Positions 1 to 13,100 of a stretch of DNA of 64,000 nt are shown here, one piece after another. Each line of letters opens with the position of its first letter. The first letter of the stretch is position 1. Both the position numbers and the translations under genes were made by a program. Under the pieces are notes generated by a model that had not been told where the DNA came from, did not search any database, and was given only the letters and a program-made list of their open reading frames with translations. Origin of the DNA: Arabidopsis thaliana (lineage: Eukaryota; Streptophyta; Magnoliopsida; Brassicales; Brassicaceae); NCBI RefSeq assembly GCF_000001735.4, contig NC_003070.9, positions 9,920,001 through 9,984,000 on the forward strand, read 5' to 3'.

Positions 1-672
1 AAAGTAAGCATATCCAGTTATTATACCAAAAAAAGAAAAAGAATGTTTTGTTTTGTTTTTATCCAAGACCTTGCGAATACAAGACAAAGAAGAGAATGAT
101 GTTGTTGAGAATAGTTTTACATAAGGTTATCAGATTAAACTAGCAAGGATATTATCTTTAATATATACAAAAAAAGTGACGAAACTTTTTATACATAGTT
201 TCAAATAACACGAAGTTGCCCAAATATATTCAAACAACGCAATATCTTCAAAACAAAATACGTATACAAGAATGTGGACTATCACAAAAAAAAGCCAGTA
301 AAATTCGTATATCATGAAAATTTGTATGATCTACGAACATGTTACTCCATAAGGTATTAGTGCTTGGTATTTGCCTGCAATCACTGAGATATGGCATGAA
401 CAATGGACGACATATAATGTGTAGAAACACTAGCTGCTCTCATATGAGGAGACGAGAGGTAAAAAGGCTACCAAAGAAAAACAGAACCACAGTTTGAAGA
501 CTGATAAACAGAGTTGCCAAAACGTATTATAAGGTTTTATATATGTTACAAACAGAATAATCCAGAAACAGCAGCAACATTTTGTAATTTCTCTATCTAT
601 ACAAAAGTTAAAGTTGCCACTCCAGCAAAAGGAGTAAAAGAAGGCACAAATTCTGCAAAGAAGCCAATCTTG
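1..672. other. 3' flank of DEG15, no gene seen
   Basis: AT-rich DNA downstream of the DEG15 stop. The part nearest 672 is probably its 3' UTR. The only open frames are short, overlap each other on the minus strand, and show no recognisable domain or codon bias. I see no RNA gene and no repeat here. Confidence 0.6.
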
Positions 673-3600
673 TCATAACTTGCTAGGGATCACATCACGG
701 GAAAGCTTGGTCGGCTTTACAAACATGTCTTGGGTCTCTGCAATGAACTTGGCAAACTGAGATCCTTTCGTTTGTTTGTTATTACCATCTTTGAGTAACT
801 TAGGCAGATTGGGTAGAGACTGCTCAGTCTTTGGTGATAGTGATGGCATCAAAGCCCAAATGGATGAGAGTTCTTCGCTAGGTTGATCAAGTGTTTGAAG
901 GATCGTTGTGTTCTGCATATCTGTTTTAAGACGGGAACAATAATAAGCAAACACTTTTTGACACATCTACTCTCTATTCTGCTTCCATAAGTGAAACAAA
1001 CCAACAAGATTAGACAAACCTTCTGCAAACTTGAAGATTGGTGCCAAGACTGCACATGGGATGCTGAAGTTGAGATGCGGTATAACAGTCCCCGCTCCAT
1101 GTCTTGCGTTGCTGCAGATACAGAAAACATAGCAATGAACAATCAACTACATATCATCATGATTAAAGAAGAACTGTCCGTTTCTAATGACACATCTCAT
1201 CAATGGATCTAAAAGACCTACGTATTGTATTTGAGAATGATTTTCGGTTACCTGGTAACAAGTCCAATCATATGGCCACTTGAATTGAGAACAGCACCAC
1301 CACTGCCACCAGGATGCACAGCAGCTGTTGTTTCGAGCATAGCGGGGAACTCTGCGACTTCTTGAGAAATGGATTGCGTATTCAATCTCCTCTTTGCGTG
1401 AACTACCTTTGCTACAACTCCAGAACAAATAGAAGGAGAAAGCCCTAATAACAAACACAGAAGAATAGAGAGGATCATTTATTTCTTCCATTTAAGGACA
1501 CTTGGCACATGTAAGGCACAAGAGAATGTAATTTCAGGGTGTGCAAAGAAATCTATGCAAGATTATGGAAGCACAACATAAGCAAGAATTGAGCAAAAAT
1601 CTGATTCAACAAGACAATTCTAGGATTAACGGAGTCTTTACCACATCTTGGTCCGAAGAGTCCATGTCCAACAACATGCGCTGTTGTACCCAAAGGAGGA
1701 GAAGAAAAATTGGCAGTAATAGGTTGGAGCTTTCCAGGGACATATTCTAGCTGCAGTAAGGCAATATCTAATTGTTCCTTGCAAATATAGACCACGTTTG
1801 CAGGACACCAAGTCCAAGAATCTAGGTGACACAAACGCACACGTATGTCTCTATGCCCAGTCTGAAGGAAATTGTGTTTGTATTCCCTGATGTTCTCTCC
1901 AACAGACGAATAATGATTTCGTGGAGCTTTCCGTGGCAATGTTTGACTCTTCTGTTCCCAAAATTTACTTCCCGTGGAAGAAAATTCCTCGGCTCCTAAG
2001 ACATAGGGTTTAAATCCTTCACCATATACACCACCTTTTCCATACCTCCACGGCTCAAGCAGGTGAGCATTTGTTAGTATGAGACCATGTTCGTTAAGAA
2101 TAATACCAGAAGCCCAAACACCATCATTGACCGTAATAAGACAAACTGATTCCATCGCCTTCTCAATAGCCACTTGTGCAGGAATACTAGCATCTGATTT
2201 AACACTTAGGACTTCGCTCCCCCACTGACTTGCTTTTCCTTCTACAGATGGTTCCTCAAGCAGCAAGTGGCTGCAAGCAGTTGTGATTGCTCCCCATGGA
2301 ACCACCAGCTGCTACCGAAGGCTACAGTTTTGCATGAAACATTACAATAAAACTTCAATGGACATAAAGGAAATGAGGCTGCCGTTGACAAACCTGAATT
2401 TCAACGCCGCTATTCTTTTGCCTTAGTGGTCTAATCAAAATGCCAATTAAGTGCCCATTCTTAGCAAACACCGGAGCCCCTTCCATTCCTGAAAGAAATT
2501 GAACCGGAACGGAACATGTTTTAGCTCTTAAGATGAAACAAATAGAGCATATATAAGAACTATTGATAATCGTACATACCAGGGAGACATCGAACATCAG
2601 CTATCATCAGTGACTTCTTTAGGGATCCAGAAGGATAGCTATTCGCAATGGAACCAGTTGATACGCTGTTTCAAACCAGTTTAGATTCCCGGAGTTAAAT
2701 GCTGACACTATCAAGAGAAAGGAAATCATGATGACCTCTAGTCGATTAAAATACAGTAACGCTAGTGTAGCCATAATTCACCTGTTAAAAAAGTTAACAG
2801 GTGAAAGGATTCCAAAGGGAGAGCCTAGTGCTACAAGTGTATCACCCTTGCTACTTGATGAAGCAAAATTCATGCTTGGTTGACCCTGATTTACAAAATA
2901 TTTGCGTCACAAAGATGAACCATAAATCAGAAAGAAGGAAACGGGGAGGAAAATCAGGGAAATATTTACCAGTAAACTTAAGGGGACTCCTAGAATAGCC
3001 ATTCGAGTGGCAGACTTGGCCATGAAGTTAGCGTTGTGTGGCTCATCAAGTTGCATCAAGGGCTTGCTGTAATGTTCAATCTAGAAAAATGATACTTAAT
3101 CTCAGAAATAGACAGATATCTTTCATTTCAAAGAAGGAAATACAAACACGCATCAACTACTCAAGCAATTTCAGGTAGGAGTTCAAACCAAAGACCATCA
3201 AAGAGTATTACAGGTTTGCATTTGACTTACATTGATTGAAGGCTGAGAACCATTAGCAGCAGAAACCAAAGACCAACCAATATCCCATCCAGAATCTTTC
3301 GAACCAGAAGAAGCTTCAATAAGAGATTGAAGTGCAGCAGAAGATACAGGGACATCAACCTTGTAACATATTAGTTAAAAATCAGCAGCGAACAGAATTT
3401 TATATGCCATAAAAAGGGAGCTACAACATATGCCATAAGAAGTGCATATCACACATCTTGTAAACTCAATTTAGTGGCTTCATAAATCATCACCACAGGG
3501 AGGTATCAACAGTCACTTCTAATAGCAAGAAAGAAGAGGAATTGCATCCGTACCAGCGAAAGAAGTTGCGCAGGAACCCAAAAAGGAGCTTCCTTTTCTG

Positions 3601-4347
3601 ACTTTAGCTGACCCTGAAAAGAATACGCATCTAGATCACACCTTAAAAACTCCAAACAACTTACCATTCAACATAAACTATTCATAAACACTATCTGTAT
3701 ACCTCCACCATAATCTCAATCATAGCACCCGGAATAAGCTTCACCGGATCCTTTACAAAAAAAAAACAGACATCAAGATTGAAGAAGTAGCACATCAAGC
3801 AAAAACATGTATCATTGATATTGAAGTGGAGCATGTGTATCTAACCTGAGAGATACTACTACTAGTTCTGTGACCTAATGTTAAGAATGGCTCAACAACA
3901 GATGCAACGGTCAAAACCAGGGCCATGTCCTGACCAGCTTCAAACAGAACCTTAGCAGCGACCTCACCACTCAAAAAAATATCTCTTGGAAGCAAGATCC
4001 CAGAAGCTGAAAGTGTTGCATTGCCAGAACTTCAATAACAAAATTACAGCCACATTAAGTTCCATGATAGAAACAAAACTAAAGCATATAATACATGTAA
4101 AAAAAGTCATCTTGTGCTCACTGGTATTGATGAAAAGCATGCTTCCTCATCTTCAATCCCTTTGGATCCTAAAATTGAAACCAAGTATGATTAACACTTT
4201 GTACTCGATCATGTGTAAAGTAGATAAATTTATGGATAGAATCTCAAAACAAGAATTGGGTAAAGAGAGATCAGGGCTTACAGGGCCTTCGACTTTGACC
4301 AAGACGGCGAAATTCCGGGAAAAGCTGACAACTTTAGACACATCCAT
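673..4347 (-). CDS. DEG15: Peroxisomal/glyoxysomal processing protease DEG15
   Basis: This is a trypsin-like serine protease of the Deg/HtrA class. In the known family it works in the peroxisome matrix and removes PTS2 presequences from imported proteins. The gene is multi-exon on the minus strand. I place the start at 4347 (MDVSKVVSF), where the family begins. The first exon ends after KVEGP at a GT donor near 4283. The catalytic triad is visible: His in LTNAHLL (codon 2063-2065), Asp in LDIALLQ (1766-1768) and Ser in HPGGSGGAV (1302-1304). All three lie in the C-terminal half. The N-terminal half has a second protease-like fold with a PGMEGAPVF segment near 2490 instead of GxSGG. The protein ends in Ser-Lys-Leu before TGA at 673-675, a canonical PTS1. 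Expected length is about 700 residues, matching the family. The frame extends upstream to an ATG at 4518, but that part is probably 5' UTR. From memory this is At1g28320. Confidence 0.95.
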
Positions 4348-5088
4348 GATCGAAAGAGAAGGGATTTTTAATCGGAGAAGGTGGATTTGGATTCTGTATA
4401 GCAGACACCAAAATTGTTCGAAGTTTGGATCTTTTAAGTTTTTGGGCAACGAAGATAATAATAAGCTAATCACAACATTCACGGAAATGGCGGCTACGGT
4501 TTGGCTAGGATTGGGCAATTGAAGTCTTCGGGTGGGTTCGGTTCGGTTCTCCGAACCAAACGGTAATTAGGTGATAATGTGATATGGTTCGGTCTTCAAT
4601 TTCTTTCAGAACTCGTTTGGTTACCACTATTAAAAATATTTCAGTTCAACTACAATTATTATACCTTTTGTTTTGATTAGTGTTTCATATTTTTGCAGTA
4701 TATTTTTTTTCTCTTGTAAGCTACATGAATAAATTTTCTTAATCTAATATTGGTTTTTGAGAAACTTTATATCAGTACATGTTTGAAAAAAAAAAAAACT
4801 CTTTGAAACCAAGTCCGGTAGTACAAGAGAGAAAAGTCTCCACCACCTGGATTCGAGTAGTATTAGCCACCGAGGTTCGATCGCCCATCCCAAAAAGAAG
4901 ATAGAGCTTAGATCGTCGGAGAAAAATTATGGTAAACTTATCATGAAATACTTACAAACTTCGGTTTGTTGTATGAGCTAACTTGTTTTCCAGTGTTCTC
5001 TATTATGTATGACTTGGAAAAAGTGTATCGATACTTAGGGAAGTCCGTCAACGTGCACACTAGTTCATATATTACATAGCATGTAAAC
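4348..5088. other. Intergenic, 5' side of DEG15
   Basis: This holds the promoter and 5' UTR of the minus-strand DEG15 gene. A small imperfect palindrome of GGTTCGG/CCGAACC type lies near 4533-4562, just upstream of the transcribed part. The rest is AT-rich with homopolymer runs (for example an A run near 4785-4798). No coding gene is recognised. Confidence 0.5.
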
Positions 5089-6205
5089 AGGACCGGTCAT
5101 GAGCATAACCAGATGAAGCATTTGTTATGGCCCCTAAAATTTTTGGGGGCTTTTATAGATATAAGCATATTTTGGGCCAGAAACTCTAAAATAGACACAT
5201 TTTAGTTGGGCTTATAAAAAGGGAATTTTTTTTGTTTGTGAAATGACAATCTTCTCCTCAATTTGTTGATGAAATATCACTTTGTCTTCTTCTGTTTTTA
5301 AACTCCACACTCCTTCAAAATCACCACTTTCAACTCCATCAATATCGTTTCCTTCACTTCCGACGACTCACAATACAATTCTTTCATCAACCTCCTCTGA
5401 TGAACTCTATGGAACTAATTAAACGATTGTTAATGCAAGGAATCTAAACCCTAAGAGGATAACATTTAGGGAACCCAAATATTCTAATTTTAGATGCAGA
5501 TCGAATCAATTAATCTTTAATTCATCTATAATTCGAAACCGAATCTAATTGTTAGTGTCGATGAAGCTTACCATCGTCGTCGCGGTTCGTAACACATGAT
5601 CTTGAAAGGGGAAATCAATTTCAAAGGCGGGTCGATTTGGCCTTCAAACTGCAACTTTCAAATCTCAAATTGGAGTTTGGAAATCAAATTCATGAAACCT
5701 TTGGCCTGGTTTTGGGGAAAAAAGAAAAAAAATGATAGATTGAAATGTTTATGGCGTTCTTTGAACGATAACAATCACGGGTTGTTCTTCTTCATTGGTT
5801 GTGTATGTTTCGAATTCTGGGTTTTGGATTTCCTTTTGTTAGTGTATATGAGAGACATGATCTCTTTGTTCAAAAAAAAAAAAAGACATGATGTCTTATT
5901 GTTTAATTGGTTTGAAGGATCTTGTTTTAGCTTTTCTGAAGAAGAGGGTAAAACAGTCTTGAGAATTCAGTATAAGTACTCAATCCCATAAGCTATTAAA
6001 AAAGCCTTTATCTTATAATGTCCATCACTTAATTGTGCCGATCCCATAATTGATCCAAAATTTCTGACGTTTTTTGTTTATAAAATATGTCCCCAATTTT
6101 ATTTTACTTTTGTAAAAAGGCCTCCAATTTTATAACTTTCTATAAAACTCTTAAAACGTATTTAGGCCCCAAATTTCAGGGTAGGCTATGCATGCAATGA
6201 TTCGT
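5089..6205. mobile_element. Decayed DNA-transposon-like block (hAT-type ends suspected)
   Basis: The left end, near 5089-5160, has a GACCGGTC-type start and a GGCCCC...GGGGGC stretch. The right end, near 6110-6205, has repeated GGCC/GGCCCC words in AT-rich context, with AGGCCCC followed by CAGGGTAGGCTATG. These ends look like diverged inverted copies of GC-rich termini seen in many plant non-autonomous DNA elements. Between them is non-coding DNA with one 131-codon open frame (5596-5991) that has low-complexity runs and no domain. No target duplication is clear, and the assignment to the hAT class is an impression only. Confidence 0.35.
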
Positions 6206-7188
6206 TTTTTTGTATATTTTTATACCATATATTAGCTATTCAAACACATCTTAAATATTATTAAGTAAAAAATTTGATATGCTATTTTAACATATTTTAA
6301 AAAAATATATGGTGCAAAACGAAACACGTAATAACATTAATTGGGATAATAATAAAAAGGTATATAATTAATTCTTTCTTTTGACTTTATTTCAACAAGG
6401 AAAAAATAATTTAAGAGTTAAACAAAATTCTTTCAAATAAAAGCTATTCCTTTATTTCATTTTAGTTTCTTTCTAATTTTTTTTTTATCAGATACCAATC
6501 GGAACTCACCATCAAGCGAGGAGACAGAAATTTAGGAGTAAGCCAATTGTTTTTTTCTTTTGTGATTTCCTATCGTATATTTTGTGTTCCTCTTTGTGAT
6601 TGACATCGATGTTTTAACAGATCTACATGTAATTTACCGTGCACTTTAAAATTTTAGTTTGAACATAATGAATGTGCATATTGTGTAAATGTGTGTCACT
6701 TTTTGTTTTTTATATTTTGGCTGCTTGAATTTGGTTTGGATATGTCAATTATGGATGAAGTCTTTAGATTTTGGGCTCGATTCTTCACATTTATTATGTT
6801 TGCTTGATTTTTTTTCTTTAGTAACTGGGCGGGAGACTTTTTTTCTTTGGTAACTGGGCGGGAGACTCTGTCTCCCGTTTTTATTCAAAGCAAGAAAAAA
6901 AAATTCTACAAGAATTCGCTTTGATCGTACGGACCTGAAATTATCCTCCCTCCATATTAAATCTACAATACTCGGAACAATAGTAAACAAATGAAAACTA
7001 AGATAATTTCCAGGTAGATACAGACTTGCTAGTTTTGATATATCACTAGTAGAAAGTAAAATTCAGTTCTGAATTTACAGTGCCCTTGTATTTTTTGTTT
7101 GATTCTTTGGTACTAGTAGAGCTTTACAATAATGATTATATGCTACAACTTACCTAATTCTTGCATTTTTTGTGCTTGTAGATTTGTC
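6206..7188. other. Upstream region and probable 5' UTR of the RING1-like gene
   Basis: AT-rich DNA before the RING1-like start. A purine-rich stretch near 6500-6540 could be a first non-coding exon, because an acceptor-like TTGTAG at 7175-7180 lies 8 bases before the start codon. A short tandem repeat with a hairpin sits at 6812-6877 and is listed separately. No coding gene is seen. Confidence 0.45.
6812..6877. repeat. 27-bp tandem duplication ending in a perfect hairpin
   Basis: The unit TTTTCTTTRGTAACTGGGCG plus GGAGACT occurs at 6812-6838 and again at 6841-6867, differing at one base. The second copy runs straight into a perfect inverted repeat, CGGGAGA (6859-6865), spacer CTCTG, TCTCCCG (6871-6877). 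Function unknown. Confidence 0.8.
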
Positions 7189-10100
7189 ATGGTGAACTTC
7201 TCAGGATCATGGACTTCTCAGGATTCCGAAATTCGCAAGGAAGTGGAATGTCCAATTTGTCTAGGTATCTTAATAATTAACTTTTTCATGTATTTGTTTG
7301 TGGTATACATATCTAAATCAGGCATATGTAAGCCTCCTTGACCGGCTTTAATAAAATTTAAAATTTAGCTAATGTCAAGTAACAAAAATCTTTTTCTTAA
7401 TATAAAATATATTTAATGGGAGATACTTTTATCTCTAGAGCTAAGAAACAAAAGATCTAATTCATGTACATGCATGTGTTACTGTTTTTTTCTTAAAGCC
7501 ATTCATGTATTAAAAAAAACAAAAATTTTGTTTGGAGCCATGTTTTCCTTCTCTTTATGTAGAGTCTACCTTTTTTTGAATTTTTTTTTGACGATCGCAT
7601 TCATCGATCACATCAATTCTCCGCTCTGTTGCGGGTACAACATTTATTTACCTTCAACAACCCACGAGAGTTTTTACACTGACATGCTTGTATATAATTA
7701 ATCATATGTTAATATTCAATCATAGTATTTAATATTATTTTGATGGCATTTTGAGAGTTTGTTTCTGTTTCGTTAAAAAGGCATTTTGAGAGTTATTCTA
7801 TCAAAAGGAAAATATTTTACACTGACATGTTTATACCAATTATTGGGATTTCTTCAGGTATTGTTCGCGAAGCTCAAGTTTGTGTGGAATGCATGCACCG
7901 TTTCTGTAAAGAATGCATTGAAACATCCATGAACAATACGTATGTGACTATTTCTTAACAAACATGTTGCTACTTTCACTCACTTTTGATTTATAAGTTG
8001 AAAATATTTTGTGCTCACCCTTCTAGTTCTTTTTTTGTTTTGTTTTTGAAGAGACCTTCAATGCCCTTCTTGTTGTATCTGCTTTCCCAATCATCACTCT
8101 CTCAAAGATGATAAACTTGTTGATGCATTCATTGCATTTCTGTATCCGGGTGATGACAAGTACCAAAAAGAGGTAACCATCATTGTTTTTCCTTGATGAT
8201 ATTACTTATCATTAGACTGTTGGTTTAAGCTCAAAGCTAACTTAAGTAATAAGTTATTATTTAAGAAAAGAGATAAAGCTTAGGATCTTTAGGAGTTATC
8301 TAAATACATTCCTAGTTGGTTTTGGATTTAGTCAAGAGTTTTCTTATATAAGGAGATATCAATGTGTGATATCTTTTATGAGTTTTGTGAGAGATTTGAG
8401 AGACCAAAGAGAGATACGAGACAAGACTCAAACAGTTGATGATCTTTTGATGTATGAGGTTGTCTTCTTAAATGAGAAACATTGTATACCAAGTGAATAC
8501 GAGACAAACACGGGTGAGGAGTATACTTGCTATCTTGATAACGGGGCTAGCAATCACATGACCGGACATAAGAGATATTTTCTGTTTTAGATGACTCTAT
8601 TACGAGAAAGGTAAGATTTGGGGATGACTCTCGCATTGACATCAAAGGGAAGGGGTCGATCTCTTTTGTTGACATGAATGGAGAACCAAGGCTAATGACC
8701 GATGTTTATTTCATCCCTGATTGGAAAAGCAACATTATTAGCCTTGGTCAAGCCACATAATCCGGATGTGATATACGAATGAAAGAAAAGTGCTTAACAA
8801 TGCATGATACTGATGTGAGATTGATTGTTAAGGCCAATAGATCAAGCAATCAACTATACAAAGTCCACATGAGAATAAGAAGCAATGCATACCTACAACT
8901 AACAACTGTAAGCGAGAAGAATAGATGGCACTCGAGATTCGGGCATATAAATTTTGAAACGATGAAGTCCATGATCCGGAGAGAGCTTGTGCAAGGAGTT
9001 CCAAGTTTTACCTTTGAAAGGGAGATTTGCGAATCTTGTTTACTCGGGAAGCAAACAAGACAAGTATTCCCACAAGCCACCTTTTACCGAGAAACCAAGG
9101 TACTTGAACTCATTCATGGAGACCTTTGTGGCCCCATAACTCCAACGACACTAGCCGGGAATAGGTATGTATTCGTTCTTATTGATGATTGCTCTAGGTA
9201 CATGTAGACGATTCTTCTAAAAGAAAAGAGCGATGCTTTTGCCAAATTCATGAGTCTAGTAGAACAAGAATTAGGCTTAAAGATACAAACTTTTAGAACG
9301 GATAGGGGAGGAGAGTTTGTATCTCAAGAGTTTAACTCGTTTTGTAACTCATATGGCATAAAAAGGCATATCATTGCTCCTTACACACCACAACAAAACG
9401 GTGTTGTTGAAAGGCATAATATAACCTTGATGGAAATGGCGAGAAGCATTATGAAACACATGCATGTACCAAACTACCTATGGGGAGAAGCAATCCAACA
9501 TTCGAAATATCTTCTCAATAGGATAGCCACTAGAGCGCTAAAGGACAAAACCCCATATGAAGTTTTTCGAGCTAAGAAACCAAACATCAACCACCTACGG
9601 ATTTTTTGATGCATTGGATATGCAAAGGTAGAGAAACCACTCCTAAAAAATTTAGATGACATATTGCGTATGTTGGTTCACTTAGGAACGGAACCGGGAT
9701 CAAAGGCATACCGATTACTTAATCCACAAGTAAGGAAGATAGTCGTACGTAGGGACGTTGTATTTGATGAAACAAAACGGTGGAATTGGCACCATATTAA
9801 TTCGGAACAAGAACAAGATGAAGGTTTCAGCTTTGCGTTCGGAGAATATGGCAACCGTGGAATCCAAGAAACAAGAGAAGAAGTCGAGAACGAGCAAACC
9901 AAAGAAGGATAACATGAGGATGAGGATGTTAATGAAATTGGTAATGACTTTGAGACTAGTAATAGCTTGGAGAACACTAACACATGTACGGGAACTCAAG
10001 AAGCGGGAACAGAAAGCTCAAGTGCTCACGGCCAAGTACAATTGTGAAGGATAGAGAGACAAATCAATAAGCTAAAATACCTTGAAGATTATATTCTTCT

Positions 10101-13100
10101 TGCCGAGGAGGAAGGTGAAAGACTATTGTTATGTCTAAATAATGGACCAAGAAATTTTGGTGAAGCAATGGACTCGAGGGATTGGATGTTAGCATGTGAA
10201 GACGAAATCTATTCGATAAAGAAGAACGAGACTCGGAGTCTTGTAGATCTTCCATTTGGAATAAAGCCGATTGGTTTAAAATGGGTATTCAAACTCAAAC
10301 GAAATTCTGATGTAAGTATCAATAAATACAAAGCTCGACTTGTTGCTAAGGGTTACGTGCAACGTTATGGGACTGATTTCTATGAAGTCTTTGTTCCAGT
10401 AGCTTGTATTGAGAAAATAATTCTTGTCGACCTTGAGGCTTCAAATGATTGGGAGATACAACTTGATGTTAAAACAGCTTTCTTACATGGAGAGTTAAAG
10501 GAAACTGTTTATGTCACGCGACCAGAAGATTTTGTAGAAAAGGGAGAAGAAGGAAAAGTTTACAAGCTCCATAAAGCTTTGTATTGCTTAAGAAAAGCAC
10601 CAAGGCCGTGAAATAACAAGCTGAACCAGATCCTTCAAGAGCTACAGTTTGAAAAATGTTCAAAGGAACCGTCGGTTTATCGGAAAACTATAAGTGGTGA
10701 GTTTCTTCTTGTAGCAGTTTACGTGGATGACTTATTTGTTACAGGAACAAATACAACCATTATTGATGAGTTCAAAGGAGAGATGACTTCAAATTTCAAC
10801 ATGAGCAACCTTGGGAAATTAACTTATTATCTCGGAATTGAAGTGTTTCAACGAAAAGAAGAAATAAGGTTGAATCAAAGTCGTTATGAGATGAAGATAT
10901 TAGAAGAGACTGCAATGGTGAGTTGCAGTCTGATTCATACATCGAGGGAGTCCGTAGTACAACTAGCAAAATCCGAGAATGAGAAAGAAATTGATGCTAC
11001 GGGATTCAGGAAAAAGGTTGGTTGTCTGCGCTATCTTCTACATAGTAGGCCGGACCTATCTTACTCTGTGGGAGTAATGAGTCGTTATATGCAAAGTCCA
11101 AGAGAATCACATGGAGCGGCTATGAGGCACTGCTTAAGGTATCTTTAAGGAACCACTAACCTTGGTTTGGTATTTAAACACTCGGTGTCTAAGATACCAA
11201 AGTTAGTAGGCTATAGCGACAATAGTCATAACGTTGATCTGGAGTCCGGACGATGGAAGAAGCACATCTGGTCATATCTTTTTTTGCTATTAAAGTCCAA
11301 TCTCTTGGTTCTCACAAAAGCAAGATATTGTGGCAATGTCATCATGTGAGGCTGAATTCATGGCAGGCATTGAAACGGCAAGATAAGCAATTTGGCTCCA
11401 AGATTTGCTCAGTGAAGTCACCGGGTTACCAAGCAAAAGAGTTGTTATACGGATTGACAATAAATCAGCGATATCTCTCACGAAGAACCCTGTATTTCAT
11501 GGCGAGGGCAAACACATCCATAGGCGGTATCACTTCATAAGAGAGCGTGTCGAGAATGAACAAATAGAAGTCGAACATGTTCTGGGAATTGAGCAAAGGG
11601 CAGACATCTTAACAAAGGCCCTTGTAAGAATGAAGTTTAAAGAGATGAGAGATCTCATTGGTGTTCAAGATGTGTGTGAAGGGATAGAGCTTAGCTCATC
11701 TTTAGGAGTTATCTAAGATGTGTTTAGGAGTTATCTAAATACATTCCTAGTTGATTTTGGATTTGGTCAAGAGTTTTCTTATATAAGGAGATATCAAGGT
11801 GTGATATCTCTTATGAGTTTTGTGAGAGATTTGAGAGACTAAAGAGAGTTTTCGTTTTTGAGTTAGTTTTCTAGAGTTTAATAAGAGAGTTATTCTTAAT
11901 CTTTGAGTGTTCTTAATTCTCGTCATTACAAGATAGACCAAATCTGATTTATTTATTTTTGCTTTTATGTTGCCGCAGGAGCTAATACTCAGTGAAACAG
12001 AACAGATTAATATTCAGCAGGTTGGTTTGGTTATTAAAAATATTATGTTTAGCTTCCAAAGTCTCTTAGCTTTTTATAAATGATTTTGATTAGTGTTCCT
12101 CTATTCACTTAATCGAAACATGACTTCTTCTTTTTTCAAACAGGGCCAAGCCAGTTATATGCAAACATTGAAGAGACAAGCTAAAGTAGATAGCGGCAAA
12201 CGCATGTCAACCAATTTTGTAATTCGAAGAGACCCTACAGGTCAGTGCATCTTTCGACCTATTCCTTTTAAAGGAATGAGAAAGGTTCGAAAGCATGTTG
12301 ATGATGATGAAGGTTGGTCTGGTGGTTCCAAGAAAGTCAAAGTTAGAGGACTTACTTCTTCTTCTGGTGATGGAGATAGTCTATCTTACCCATTTGAAAA
12401 TGAAACTACCATTCGTAACAGAGAAAAAGATCGTTTAATGCTTGAAATTTTTGGGCCTGAAAGCACGGATGATAGTGATGAAAGTGGCACTGAAGAAGAA
12501 TTCATGGAGACCAACTTAATGTCCTTGGTGAGTCTGCAATGGGGAAAACGTGGGAAACGCAGCATGCGTAAGGGCACATGGAAAAGACACATACTCGAAA
12601 ATCATGTTGGACAACACAAAAATACTCAAGATGAGGTAAAAAACTGTCTATATTGTGAAACATTAGTTCATAGTTTTTCCATTTTGATCGGTGTTGTTTC
12701 CATGATGCAGATGGACATTCAAGTCTTGCTTGTTTCAATGGATGCGTCAGTGATACCAAATTTGCAGAATCCTCAAGTCAGCTGCAAACCTAACGTGACA
12801 TTGAAGTCATTATGTGAGGTATGTTTAATTTTAACCTAATCCAAAACAAAAACAATGCATGCTTATCGATTTCATGAGTCTAATTAAAACTTTTCCATAA
12901 TACAGATGTACGTTGCTCCTTACGTTGAGGCACAAGCTGAAAAGATTGAGATGTATGTGGTTAAAGAGTTGGTGGCAGAGTTGACAATGATTGATCCCCA
13001 CAGAGACAGAGTAGAGATTGTGAACAAGGAAGACAGTGTTGGTGGATTGAGAATGTATAACTTCAACAATGGATATGTGGTGAGTCTTTTGATCTTCTTG

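Larger units (their letters stand above)
8218..11933 (+). mobile_element. Degenerate Ty1/Copia LTR retrotransposon inside intron 3 of the RING1-like gene
   Basis: The element has the Copia domain order protease, integrase, reverse transcriptase, RNase H, on the same strand as the host gene. A 5-base direct repeat TAGAC flanks it (8213-8217 and 11934-11938), which I take as the target-site duplication. The left end begins TGTTGG. The right end reads TACAAGA instead of the usual CA, so its last bases are altered. Gag is missing: the left LTR runs almost directly into the protease region. Several nonsense codons and a broken RNase H region show the element is dead. It may still affect host transcription. 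Confidence 0.88.

Noticed and set aside
4153..4518. Longer DEG15 start (MPNPSQTVAA...) 57 codons upstream in frame
   Set aside because: The family starts at MDVSKVVSF, and the added part has no targeting feature expected for a PTS1 protein.
4850..4895. GGTTCGATCGCC resembling a tRNA T-loop
   Set aside because: No acceptor stem pairing, D-arm or anticodon arm can be found around it.
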